Positions 55,247 through 62,887 of a stretch of DNA of 64,000 nt are shown here, piece after piece. Source of the DNA: Pseudomonas farris (GTDB lineage Bacteria; Pseudomonadota; Gammaproteobacteria; Pseudomonadales; Pseudomonadaceae). The first letter of the stretch is position 1. Every line of letters begins with the position of its first letter. Location: contig NZ_JAHSTV010000001.1 of the NCBI RefSeq assembly GCF_019145235.1, forward strand, positions 248,001 through 312,000, in the 5' to 3' direction. The position numbers and the translations under genes were made by a program. The notes below the pieces were generated by a model, which was not told where the DNA came from, made no database searches, and saw nothing but the letters and a program-made list of their open reading frames with translations.

Positions 55247-55263
55247 ATGAGAATTATTTTTAC
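55245..55263. promoter_or_regulatory. Possible Fur-like site before the heme receptor gene
   Basis: AAATGAGAATTATTTTTAC shares the ATGAGAAT-x-ATT core of Fur sites; overlaps the fecR-like stop codon, 106 bp before the receptor. Confidence 0.45.
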
Positions 55264-55368
55264 TCGATAGCTGAAGCTCGTTCGTCTCGTTATAGCCAAT
55301 GCAATTGATTCGCATCTCGCGATGCCCATCAGCACCTATAAAGATTCGTGCGACACGGAGCTCTATCG

Positions 55369-57933
55369 ATGTCCTCTCGCCTTACCCGCCAGTCCTCTTC
55401 ACCTTCACGCGTATTGTCGCTGCTGACCGCCGCCATCCTGATGGCCGGCAGCGCATCGCTCATGGCCGCCACCGCCGCCGAGCAACCGAGCCGCAACATG
55501 GGCGACTATTCGTTCGCCATTGCGCAGCAGCCGCTGGTGTCGGCGCTCAATGCGTTTACCGCCATCACCGGCTGGCAAGTCGGCTTGCCGGCCGAACTGG
55601 CTGAAGGCGTGGCCTCGCCGGGTGTGCAGGGTTCGCTGCCGCCGGAAAAAGCCCTGGATCGCCTGTTGGTGGGGACCAACTTGAGCTATCGCAAACTGGG
55701 CAATAACAACATCGTGCTGGAAAAACGCAGCACCAGCGGCGCCCTCAATCTGCAACAGGTGACCATCAGCGCCACCCGTCAGGAACAAGACGTGGCCAGC
55801 GTGCCGAGCACTGTCACTGTCCAAACCCGCGAAGAACTGGACCGCAACAACGTCAATAGCATCAAGGATCTGGTGCGTTACGAGCCCGGTGTTTCGGTGG
55901 GGGGTGCCGGTCAGCGCAGCGGCCTCACCGGCTACAACATCCGCGGCATCGACGGTGACCGCGTGTTGACTCAGGTCGATGGGGTGCAGGTGCCCGACGG
56001 TTTCTTCAACGGCCCGTATGCCCAGACCAACCGCAACTATGTCGACCCGGAAATCGTCAAGCGCGTGGAAATCCTCCGCGGCCCCGCTTCAGTGCTGTAT
56101 GGCAGCAGCGCCATCGGCGGCGCGGTCAGCTACTACACCCTCGACCCGGACGACATCATCAAGCCCGGCAAAGACGTCGGCGCACGCCTGAAGACTGGCT
56201 ACAGCTCGGCCGATGACAGCTGGCTGACCTCCGGCACCGTGGCCGGCCGCACCGGCGAGTTCGACGGCCTGCTGCACCTGAGCCAGCGCAATGGTCATGA
56301 AACAGAATCCTATGGCGAAACCGGCGGCATCGGCCTGAACCGCTCCGAGGCCAACCCCGAGGACGTACGCACCACCAACGTGCTGGCAAAACTGGGCTGG
56401 AACTACGCCGACGACTCGCGCTTCGGGCTGACTTACGAGCACTACAAGGATGACCGCGACACCAACCAACTGAGCGCGGTGGGCGGCCCATTCAACGCGG
56501 GACGCGGTTTCGGTTTCTATAAATCGCGTACCGGCAACGACACCATCACCCGTGAACGCTTCGGTCTGGAGCACAGCTTCGGCCTGGACAGCGCCTTGGC
56601 CGATCACATCAAGTGGACGCTGAACTACCAGATCGCCAAGACCGACCAGAGCACCGAAGAAATCTACGCGCCGTCGCGCACGGTGCTGCGTACCCGCGAA
56701 ACCACCTACAAGGATCGCCAATGGGTGTTCGATGCCCAGGCCGACAAGTCGTTCGCCATCGCCAACACCGACCACCGCGTCACCTATGGCACCACCCTCA
56801 AACAGAACAAAGTCACCGGCCTGCGTACCGGTAGCGGCACTTGCCTGACCGTGGCCGGCAGCTGCCGCACCATCGGCGCCGCCAGAGCCACCGACACCCT
56901 GACCCCGGCCAGCGATTTCCCGGATCCGACCATCAACACCTACAGCCTGTTCGCCCAGGATGAGATCAGCTGGAACAACTGGACCTTCCTGCCCGGCGCA
57001 CGCTATGACTACACCCAGCTCAAGCCGCACATCACCGACGAGTTCCTGGTCACCGCCGACCAGAGCGGCAACGGCGTGGTCAGCGACGACACCAAGACCT
57101 GGCATCGGCTGTCACCCAAATTCGGTACCACCTACAGCTTCAACGACAACTACACCTGGTACGGCCAGTACGCCGAAGGCTTCCGTACGCCGACCGCCAA
57201 AGCCTTGTATGGTCGCTTCGAAAACCTGTCCGGCGGCTATCAGGTCGAGCCCAATCCCGACCTTAAACCGGAAAAGAGCAAGAGCTATGAAACCGGCCTG
57301 CGCGGCCAGTTCGAGGCGGGTACCTTCGATGTGGCGGTGTTCTACAACAAGTACCGCGACTTCATCGACGAAAACGCTATCACCCCCGGTTACACCGAGA
57401 CCACGTTCCAGAGCAACAACATCAAGCACGCCACCATCAAGGGCCTGGAGCTCAAGGGTCGCCTGAACCTGGACAGCTTCGGTGCGCCGAACGGCCTCTA
57501 CACCCAAGGCTCGGTGTCCTACTTGTATGGTCGCAACGATGACAGCGGCCAGCCGCTTAACAGCATCAACCCGCTGACCGGCGTGTTCGGTCTGGGTTAT
57601 GACCAGGACACCTACGGTGGCCTGTTGAGCTGGACCCTGGTCAAACGCAAGACCCGCGTCGACAGCACCAGCTTCAATACTCCGGACGGCACCAGCACCC
57701 AGTTCAAGACCCCAGGTTATGGCGTGCTCGACCTGGCGGGTTTCTACAAGGTGACCGACGATCTGACCCTCAACGCCGGCCTGTACAACCTGACCGACAA
57801 GAAATACTGGCAGTGGGATGACGTGCGCGGTTACGACAGCGTCGGCGAAGCCTCGGTTACGCAACCGGCCAACCTCGATCGCCTGACCCAACCGGGTCGC
57901 AACTTCGCGGTCAATCTGGTCTGGGATATCTGA
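55369..57933 (+). CDS. TonB-dependent heme/hemoglobin-type receptor with signalling domain
   Basis: An 854-residue outer-membrane receptor: signal peptide (to about 37), STN signalling domain (about 46-118), TonB box near VTISATR (131-137), plug domain (VPSTVTVQTREELDR to about 270) and a 22-strand barrel ending in Phe-rich/aromatic sequence (FAVNLVWDI). The FRTP and NPDL motifs correspond to the FRAP and NPNL boxes of heme receptors; between them there is no His but a Tyr (ALYGRFEN). It imports heme using TonB energy. Location between fecR-like and heme oxygenase genes supports this. Confidence 0.9.
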   Translation: MSSRLTRQSSSPSRVLSLLTAAILMAGSASLMAATAAEQPSRNMGDYSFAIAQQPLVSALNAFTAITGWQVGLPAELAEGVASPGVQGSLPPEKALDRLLVGTNLSYRKLGNNNIVLEKRSTSGALNLQQVTISATRQEQDVASVPSTVTVQTREELDRNNVNSIKDLVRYEPGVSVGGAGQRSGLTGYNIRGIDGDRVLTQVDGVQVPDGFFNGPYAQTNRNYVDPEIVKRVEILRGPASVLYGSSAIGGAVSYYTLDPDDIIKPGKDVGARLKTGYSSADDSWLTSGTVAGRTGEFDGLLHLSQRNGHETESYGETGGIGLNRSEANPEDVRTTNVLAKLGWNYADDSRFGLTYEHYKDDRDTNQLSAVGGPFNAGRGFGFYKSRTGNDTITRERFGLEHSFGLDSALADHIKWTLNYQIAKTDQSTEEIYAPSRTVLRTRETTYKDRQWVFDAQADKSFAIANTDHRVTYGTTLKQNKVTGLRTGSGTCLTVAGSCRTIGAARATDTLTPASDFPDPTINTYSLFAQDEISWNNWTFLPGARYDYTQLKPHITDEFLVTADQSGNGVVSDDTKTWHRLSPKFGTTYSFNDNYTWYGQYAEGFRTPTAKALYGRFENLSGGYQVEPNPDLKPEKSKSYETGLRGQFEAGTFDVAVFYNKYRDFIDENAITPGYTETTFQSNNIKHATIKGLELKGRLNLDSFGAPNGLYTQGSVSYLYGRNDDSGQPLNSINPLTGVFGLGYDQDTYGGLLSWTLVKRKTRVDSTSFNTPDGTSTQFKTPGYGVLDLAGFYKVTDDLTLNAGLYNLTDKKYWQWDDVRGYDSVGEASVTQPANLDRLTQPGRNFAVNLVWDI

Positions 57934-57944
57934 CCCAGTGTCCT

Positions 57945-57980
57945 CCCTGCGCTCTTTCACAGGAGCGCGGGGATTTTTTT
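57945..57980 (+). terminator. Terminator after the heme receptor gene
   Basis: GCGCTC/GAGCGC stem with a CCC/GGG base extension followed by seven T. Confidence 0.8.
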
Positions 57981-58041
57981 ACTGTCTGGCGCCGCCCCGT
58001 TCGTCTCGTTACCAAGCGCCTCTTTTTCTCAAGGACTTCTC

Positions 58042-58650
58042 ATGACTTCCCAGGACACTGCTCAACGCCCTGCTCTGCGTTCGCAACGTTTGAATCAGAT
58101 CACTCACGAACCTCACAGCAAACTCGACGCGTTGGTCAAAGCCCACGCACCGTTCGAAACCCAGGCCAACTTCGCGCGTTTCGTGGTTGCGCAGTACTTG
58201 TTCCAGTCGGAACTGGTGTCGCTGTACAACGATGCGCAACTGGCTGCCATCATTGCGGACTTACCGGCCCGCTGCCGTGCTGAAGCGGCCAAGGCTGACC
58301 TGGCGGATCTGGACACTGAAGTTCCGGCCCCGGTTGCGGGTGCAGTCAACAATCCAGCCAAAGCCGAGGCCTTGGGCTGGTTGTTTGTTTCGGAAGGCTC
58401 GAAGCTCGGTGCGGCTTTCCTGATCAAGCGTGCCGTGGGTCTTGGCTTGAGTGAAACCTTTGGTGCTCGTCATCTCGCCGAACCAGCTGGCGGCCGCGCT
58501 GAAGGCTGGAAAAGCTTCGTCAAGACGCTCGATGGGTTGACATTCAGCGAGCAGGAAGAAGCCGAGCTGGATAAAGGCGCAATCGATGCGTTCAACCGCT
58601 TTACCGTGTTGCTGGAACAGGCTTACGCCACCACCCCCGAACTTGCCTGA
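58042..58650 (+). CDS. hemO: Biliverdin-producing heme oxygenase, PigA/HemO type
   Basis: A 202-residue all-helical enzyme. RSQRLNQITHEPHSKLDALV contains the proximal heme ligand His25; LGWLFVSEGSKLGAAFL is the distal helix with the flexible Gly region, and FGARHLAEPAGGRAEGWKSF is family-typical. It opens imported heme to biliverdin, iron and CO. Asn18 and Lys33 match residues (Asn19, Lys34) that in P. aeruginosa HemO turn the heme for beta/delta cleavage. A terminator lies between it and the receptor gene. Confidence 0.92.
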   Translation: MTSQDTAQRPALRSQRLNQITHEPHSKLDALVKAHAPFETQANFARFVVAQYLFQSELVSLYNDAQLAAIIADLPARCRAEAAKADLADLDTEVPAPVAGAVNNPAKAEALGWLFVSEGSKLGAAFLIKRAVGLGLSETFGARHLAEPAGGRAEGWKSFVKTLDGLTFSEQEEAELDKGAIDAFNRFTVLLEQAYATTPELA

Positions 58651-58659
58651 AAATACGGT

Positions 58660-58754
58660 CCTGTGGGAGCGGGCTTGCTCGCGAAAGCGGTGTAACAGTC
58701 GACTTCTCTGTTGAATGTCAGACCCCATTCGCGAGCAAGCCCCGCTCCCACAGG
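58660..58754. repeat. REPIN
   Basis: Inverted REP pair with one extra C in the right arm; last element of the GCGGGCTTGCTCGC class in the window. Confidence 0.9.
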
Positions 58755-58796
58755 GTATGTGCATTACCGCAAGCCTCACGATCTACCTTGAGCCCC

Positions 58797-59192
58797 ATGT
58801 CTCACCCAACCACCTCAAAACTCACCCGAATCCTCTTCGCCCTGCTGGCTTACATCAGCCTGGGCATCGGTCTGATCGCCATCGTCATCCCCGGCCTGCC
58901 GACCACCGAGTTCATCCTGCTGGCTGCCTGGGCCGCGACCAAAAGTTCGCCGCGTCTGAGTGCCTGGCTGGAAAACCATCGGCTGTTCGGGCCGATCCTG
59001 TGCAACTGGCGTAACGGCAAAATCATCGCCCGTCGCGCCAAGGTCAGCGCCACCGTCAGCATGCTGCTGTGCGCAGGGTTGATGCTGGTAATGCTTGATC
59101 ATGGCTGGCCGATTTACCTGGCCATCGCGGGCATGGGTCTGGGGAATATATGGATCTGGTCACGGCCGGAATCACTCGCGACACCCTCCTGA
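58797..59192 (+). CDS. YbaN-family (DUF454) inner membrane protein
   Basis: A 131-residue protein with about three hydrophobic helices: FALLAYISLGIGLIAIVIPG (about 13-32, with the family PGLPTTEF motif right after), VSATVSMLLCAGLMLVML and a final helix near 110. HRLFGPILCNWRNGKIIARRAK is the conserved loop. Role unknown; DUF454 genes often accompany heme or respiratory genes. The ATG at 58797 is chosen over a TTG three codons earlier. Confidence 0.88.
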   Translation: MSHPTTSKLTRILFALLAYISLGIGLIAIVIPGLPTTEFILLAAWAATKSSPRLSAWLENHRLFGPILCNWRNGKIIARRAKVSATVSMLLCAGLMLVMLDHGWPIYLAIAGMGLGNIWIWSRPESLATPS

Positions 59193-59201
59193 CACAAATC
59201 T

Positions 59202-59295
59202 CCTGTGGGAGCGAGCCTGCTCGCGATGACGGAATGACATTCACCATGATGTCGACTGTAAAACCGCTATCGCGAGCAGGCTCGCTCCCACAGGG
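59202..59295. repeat. REPIN, variant class
   Basis: Core is GTGGGAGCGAGCCTGCTCGCGAT rather than GCGGGCTTGCTCGCGAA; paired with its inverse. Confidence 0.88.
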
Positions 59296-59358
59296 GGATT
59301 TCATCCGGCTTGGAAGATTTTTGATCTATGCTCGGGCTCTCGTTCCGGAGGGCCTTCG

Positions 59359-60690
59359 ATGACTGGTTTACTCACGTCCATTCAAGCCGCACTCGGCTTG
59401 CATCACACCTCAATCCCGTTCACCTCGAGCGGCGCCCTGCCCTCGGCGTTTGCCGTCACCGACCTTGCCTGCGCGAGCATTGCCGCTGCCGGTCAGGCTG
59501 TCAGTGAATTGCTGCAACAACACACCGGCCGTTTGCCTACTCTTGAAGTCGACCGGCGCCTGGCGTCGTTCTGGTTCGCGACGTCGATCCGCCCTGTGGG
59601 CTGGAGCGTTCCACCGTTGTGGGACCCGGTTGCCGGTGATTACGCGACCAAGGACGGCTGGATCCGCCTGCACACCAACGCGCCTCATCATCGTGGCGCG
59701 GCTGAAAACGTGCTCGGCGCCTGTGTCGACCGCGCAGCCATGGCGAGCAAGGTTGCGCAATGGGGGAAAAGTGATCTGGAACAGGCCGTCGTTGATGCCG
59801 GTGGTTGCGCGGCGGAAATGCGAAGCTGGAAGCAATGGCAGGTCCACCCCCAAGGTCAGGCTGTGAACGCCGAACCGCTGATTCAGTTCAGCGCCGACAA
59901 CGGCCAAAACCCCAAACCGTGGCAAGGTTCAGTGGCGCAACCGCTGGCCGGGATCAAAGTGCTGGATCTCACACGGGTACTCGCCGGCCCGATCGCCAGC
60001 CGCTTCCTCGCAGGGCTCGGCGCCGATGTTTTGCGCATCGACCCACCGACCTGGAACGAACCGGGCGTGGTGCCGGAAGTCACTTTGGGCAAACGCTGCG
60101 CACGCCTGGACCTGCACGACAAGACGGATCGAGCAGTGTTCGAAAACCTGCTCAAGGACGCCGATATCTTGCTCCACGGCTACCGCGCCGATGCCTTGGA
60201 AAGGTTGGGTTACGGTGTCGCCGCGCGGCAAAAACTGGCACCGGGTCTGATTGATGTGTGCCTCAACGCCTACGGTTGGAGCGGCCCCTGGCAGAACCGT
60301 CGAGGGTTCGACAGTTTGGTTCAGATGAGCAGCGGGATTGCCGAAGCGGGGATGCAGTGGAAGAAAGCGAACAAGCCGACACCGCTACCGGTGCAGGCGC
60401 TTGATCACGCCACCGGGTATTTGATGGCGGCTGCGGCGATCACGTTATTGGGACGTGGCGGGTCAGCCAGATTGTCGTTGGCGCGGACCGCCAAGTTGCT
60501 GATTGAGCATGGCGCGGGGACAGATGAGGCGTTGCGGGCGGAGGATCAAAGCGATCAAGGGATGTTGGTTGAGCAGACACCTTGGGGACCGGCCCATCGG
60601 TTGCAGGTACCGTTGAAGATCACCGGGACACCGTTGCAGTGGGCGCTGCCGGCCGGGGAGTTGGGTTCCCATCGCGCGCAGTGGTGGTGA
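59359..60690 (+). CDS. Class III CoA-transferase (CaiB/BaiF family)
   Basis: A 443-residue protein. GIKVLDLTRVLAGPIASRFLAGLGADVLRIDPP near residue 195 is the CaiB/BaiF nucleotide-binding start, RCARLDLHDKTDRAVFENLLKDADILLHGYR continues the pattern and LIDVCLNAYGWSGPWQNRRGFDSLVQMSSGI the core. About 190 residues precede the usual start, giving an N-terminal extension that is itself CoA-transferase-like. It would transfer CoA between carboxylic acids; substrate unknown. The gene stands alone between variant REP elements. Confidence 0.85.
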   Translation: MTGLLTSIQAALGLHHTSIPFTSSGALPSAFAVTDLACASIAAAGQAVSELLQQHTGRLPTLEVDRRLASFWFATSIRPVGWSVPPLWDPVAGDYATKDGWIRLHTNAPHHRGAAENVLGACVDRAAMASKVAQWGKSDLEQAVVDAGGCAAEMRSWKQWQVHPQGQAVNAEPLIQFSADNGQNPKPWQGSVAQPLAGIKVLDLTRVLAGPIASRFLAGLGADVLRIDPPTWNEPGVVPEVTLGKRCARLDLHDKTDRAVFENLLKDADILLHGYRADALERLGYGVAARQKLAPGLIDVCLNAYGWSGPWQNRRGFDSLVQMSSGIAEAGMQWKKANKPTPLPVQALDHATGYLMAAAAITLLGRGGSARLSLARTAKLLIEHGAGTDEALRAEDQSDQGMLVEQTPWGPAHRLQVPLKITGTPLQWALPAGELGSHRAQWW

Positions 60691-61013
60691 CCATCAGATA
60701 GCTATCGCGAGCAGGCTCGCTCCCGCAGGTGATCACATTTCTCCAATGCGGCTCGGTCAACTGTGGGAGCGAGCCTGCTCGCGATAGGGCCGAAAAACTC
60801 AACACAATTGCTGGAAGTGTATTCAGTCTGGTCGGCTCAGAGTGTCCAAAGCACCTGCGCCGCATACCCTCATCACACCGTGAACGCCGTTCAACCCGAT
60901 GCTGCGCGAATACACGCCATCGACCACCGTTTCCATCCCGACCACCGCCCGCGCCGACAAAAAACCCAGTATTGCCGACCAGTCATAAGGCCGTTGATAC
61001 GCCAGCAATAACC
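60691..61013. other. Intergenic region with variant REP pair
   Basis: 323 bp between convergent CoA-transferase and arcD-like genes. Apart from the REP pair at 60702-60788, I see no gene or clear terminator. Confidence 0.5.
60702..60788. repeat. REP pair, variant class, reverse arrangement
   Basis: TATCGCGAGCAGGCTCGCTCC and GGAGCGAGCCTGCTCGCGATA, perfect inverse arms about 45 bp apart. Confidence 0.85.
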
Positions 61014-62441
61014 TCACAACGACAGTAACCCACTGTACAGCCCGTACGCCGCCAACCCCGCCCCGGCGACCACACAGCTGAAAATCCCCTTCTCCACTGA
61101 GGTAAACAATGGCTCGCCCTGTTCCCGTTTGGCCTGGGCAAACAGAATCACCCCCGGCGCATACAACAACGCCGAGAGCAGCAGGTATTTCACGCCGCCG
61201 GCATACAACAACCAAATCGCGTAACACAGGGCAATGCCACCGATCAGCAAGTCTTTCGTGCGCTCGGCCGACGCATGCTCATAGGTTTCCCCTCGCCCGC
61301 TCAGCAACACCGCGTACGCCGCCGACCACAGGTAGGGCACCAGAATCATCGATGAAGCGAGGTAAATCAGGCTGGTGTAGGTACCGGCGGAAAACAGCGT
61401 GATCAGCAGAAAAATCTGGACCATCGCGTTGGTCAGCCACAGTGCATTGACCGGCACATGATTGGCGTTTTCCTTTGTCAGGAACGCTGGCATGGTCTTG
61501 TCTTTCGCGGTGGCGAAGAGGATTTCGGCGCACAGCAGCGCCCAGGACAGCAATGCTCCCAACAGCGAAATAGCCAGGCCGATGCTGATCAACAGCGCGC
61601 CCCAAGGGCCGACGATATGTTCCAGCACCGCCGCCAGCGACGGGTTCTGCAACGTGGCCAATTCCGGCTGACTCATGATTCCAAGGGACAACACGTTCAC
61701 CAGCACCAGCAGCGCCAACACACCGATAAAACCGATGACTGTCGCTCGGCCCACGTCCGAACGCTTCTGCGCCTTCGCCGAATACACACTGGCGCCTTCA
61801 ATGCCGATGAAGACGAACACGGTAACCAGCATCATGTTGCGCACCTGATCCATCACGCCGCCGAAATTCGGGTTACTGCGGCCCCAGATGTCGCGGGTGA
61901 AGATGTCCGCCTTGAAGGCCACAGCGGCGATGACGATGAACATGATCAGCGGCACGATCTTGGCCACGGTGGTCAGTTGATTGATGAACGCCGCTTCCTT
62001 GATCCCGCGCAGCACCAGAAAATGTACCGCCCACAGCAGCACCGACGCGCAGCCGATGGCAATCGGCGTGTTGCCTTGGCCAAACACCGGAAAGAAATAA
62101 CCGAGCGTACTGAACAGCAACACGAAATAACCGACGTTGCCCAGCCAGGCGCTGATCCAGTATCCCCAGGCAGACGAGAACCCCATGTAATCGCCAAACC
62201 CGGCCTTGGCGTAGGCGTACACCCCGGAGTCCAGTTCCGGTTTGCGATTGGCCAGGGTCTGAAAGACGAAGGCCAGGGTCAGCATGCCGACGGCAGTGAT
62301 CGCCCAACCAATCAATATCGCCCCGGCATCGGCACGCGCCGCCATGTTTTGCGGTAAGGAAAAAATCCCGCCGCCAATCATCGATCCCACCACCAAAGCG
62401 ATCAGCGCACTCAGGCGAAGCTTTTGCGTCGGTTGTGACAT
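61014..62441 (-). CDS. ArcD-type basic amino acid/polyamine antiporter
   Basis: A 475-residue APC-superfamily transporter with about 12-13 helices. LIALVVGSMIGGGIFSLPQN is the first-helix substrate motif, and MGFSSAWGYWISAWLGNVGY and VFIGIEGASVYSAKAQKRSD are typical of arginine/ornithine antiporters. It is highly similar to the divergent gene at 62888 and is likely a duplicate. Substrate could be arginine/ornithine or another basic amino acid. No arc catabolic genes follow it here, so it is probably the accessory copy. Confidence 0.88.
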   Translation of the reverse strand: MSQPTQKLRLSALIALVVGSMIGGGIFSLPQNMAARADAGAILIGWAITAVGMLTLAFVFQTLANRKPELDSGVYAYAKAGFGDYMGFSSAWGYWISAWLGNVGYFVLLFSTLGYFFPVFGQGNTPIAIGCASVLLWAVHFLVLRGIKEAAFINQLTTVAKIVPLIMFIVIAAVAFKADIFTRDIWGRSNPNFGGVMDQVRNMMLVTVFVFIGIEGASVYSAKAQKRSDVGRATVIGFIGVLALLVLVNVLSLGIMSQPELATLQNPSLAAVLEHIVGPWGALLISIGLAISLLGALLSWALLCAEILFATAKDKTMPAFLTKENANHVPVNALWLTNAMVQIFLLITLFSAGTYTSLIYLASSMILVPYLWSAAYAVLLSGRGETYEHASAERTKDLLIGGIALCYAIWLLYAGGVKYLLLSALLYAPGVILFAQAKREQGEPLFTSVEKGIFSCVVAGAGLAAYGLYSGLLSL

Positions 62442-62887
62442 TCGTGCATCTCCATTTCCCTGGCGCGCTATGGCTTCGAGACCGTCACATAGTCGGTTTT
62501 TAACTAAATAGATAAAGCGTAATAACGTTTATCAATTAATGCCAATCTTGTCTTTATTTATAACTGATCACGCTATTGCAGCAGGCCGAAAATAGCGGTT
62601 TTGTCGGTAGACCCTAATAAATCAATATCACTGCAAAACCCAATGACCAATACTTGCCAAAACAAAAAAACAAACTAGCGTCTAAACCTCAACTGATACG
62701 CTCTATTTCTTTCACTTTTATCCGAGGCCTCTGCACAGGGCTTTCCGGGCATTAGCCTTATGCCTGCAAAAGACCCATAAGTCTTTACTTAACAATGGAA
62801 TGTGACCATGCATTGATCTAAGTCAGATGATTGAACAGCGAACAAAACTAACCTGTTTTCTCTCTTCTCCTGCACTGGAGTCATGCA
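62442..62887. other. Divergent promoter region of the two arcD-type genes
   Basis: 446 bp, AT-rich, no gene. It contains an Anr/Fnr-like box at 62813-62826 serving the right-hand gene. I see no equally good box on the side of the left-hand gene. Confidence 0.6.
62813..62826 (+). promoter_or_regulatory. Anr/Fnr-type box upstream of arcD
   Basis: TTGATCTAAGTCAG fits TTGAT-N4-RTCAR, close to the P. aeruginosa arcD Anr site, 61 bp before the start codon. It implies induction at low oxygen. Confidence 0.6.
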
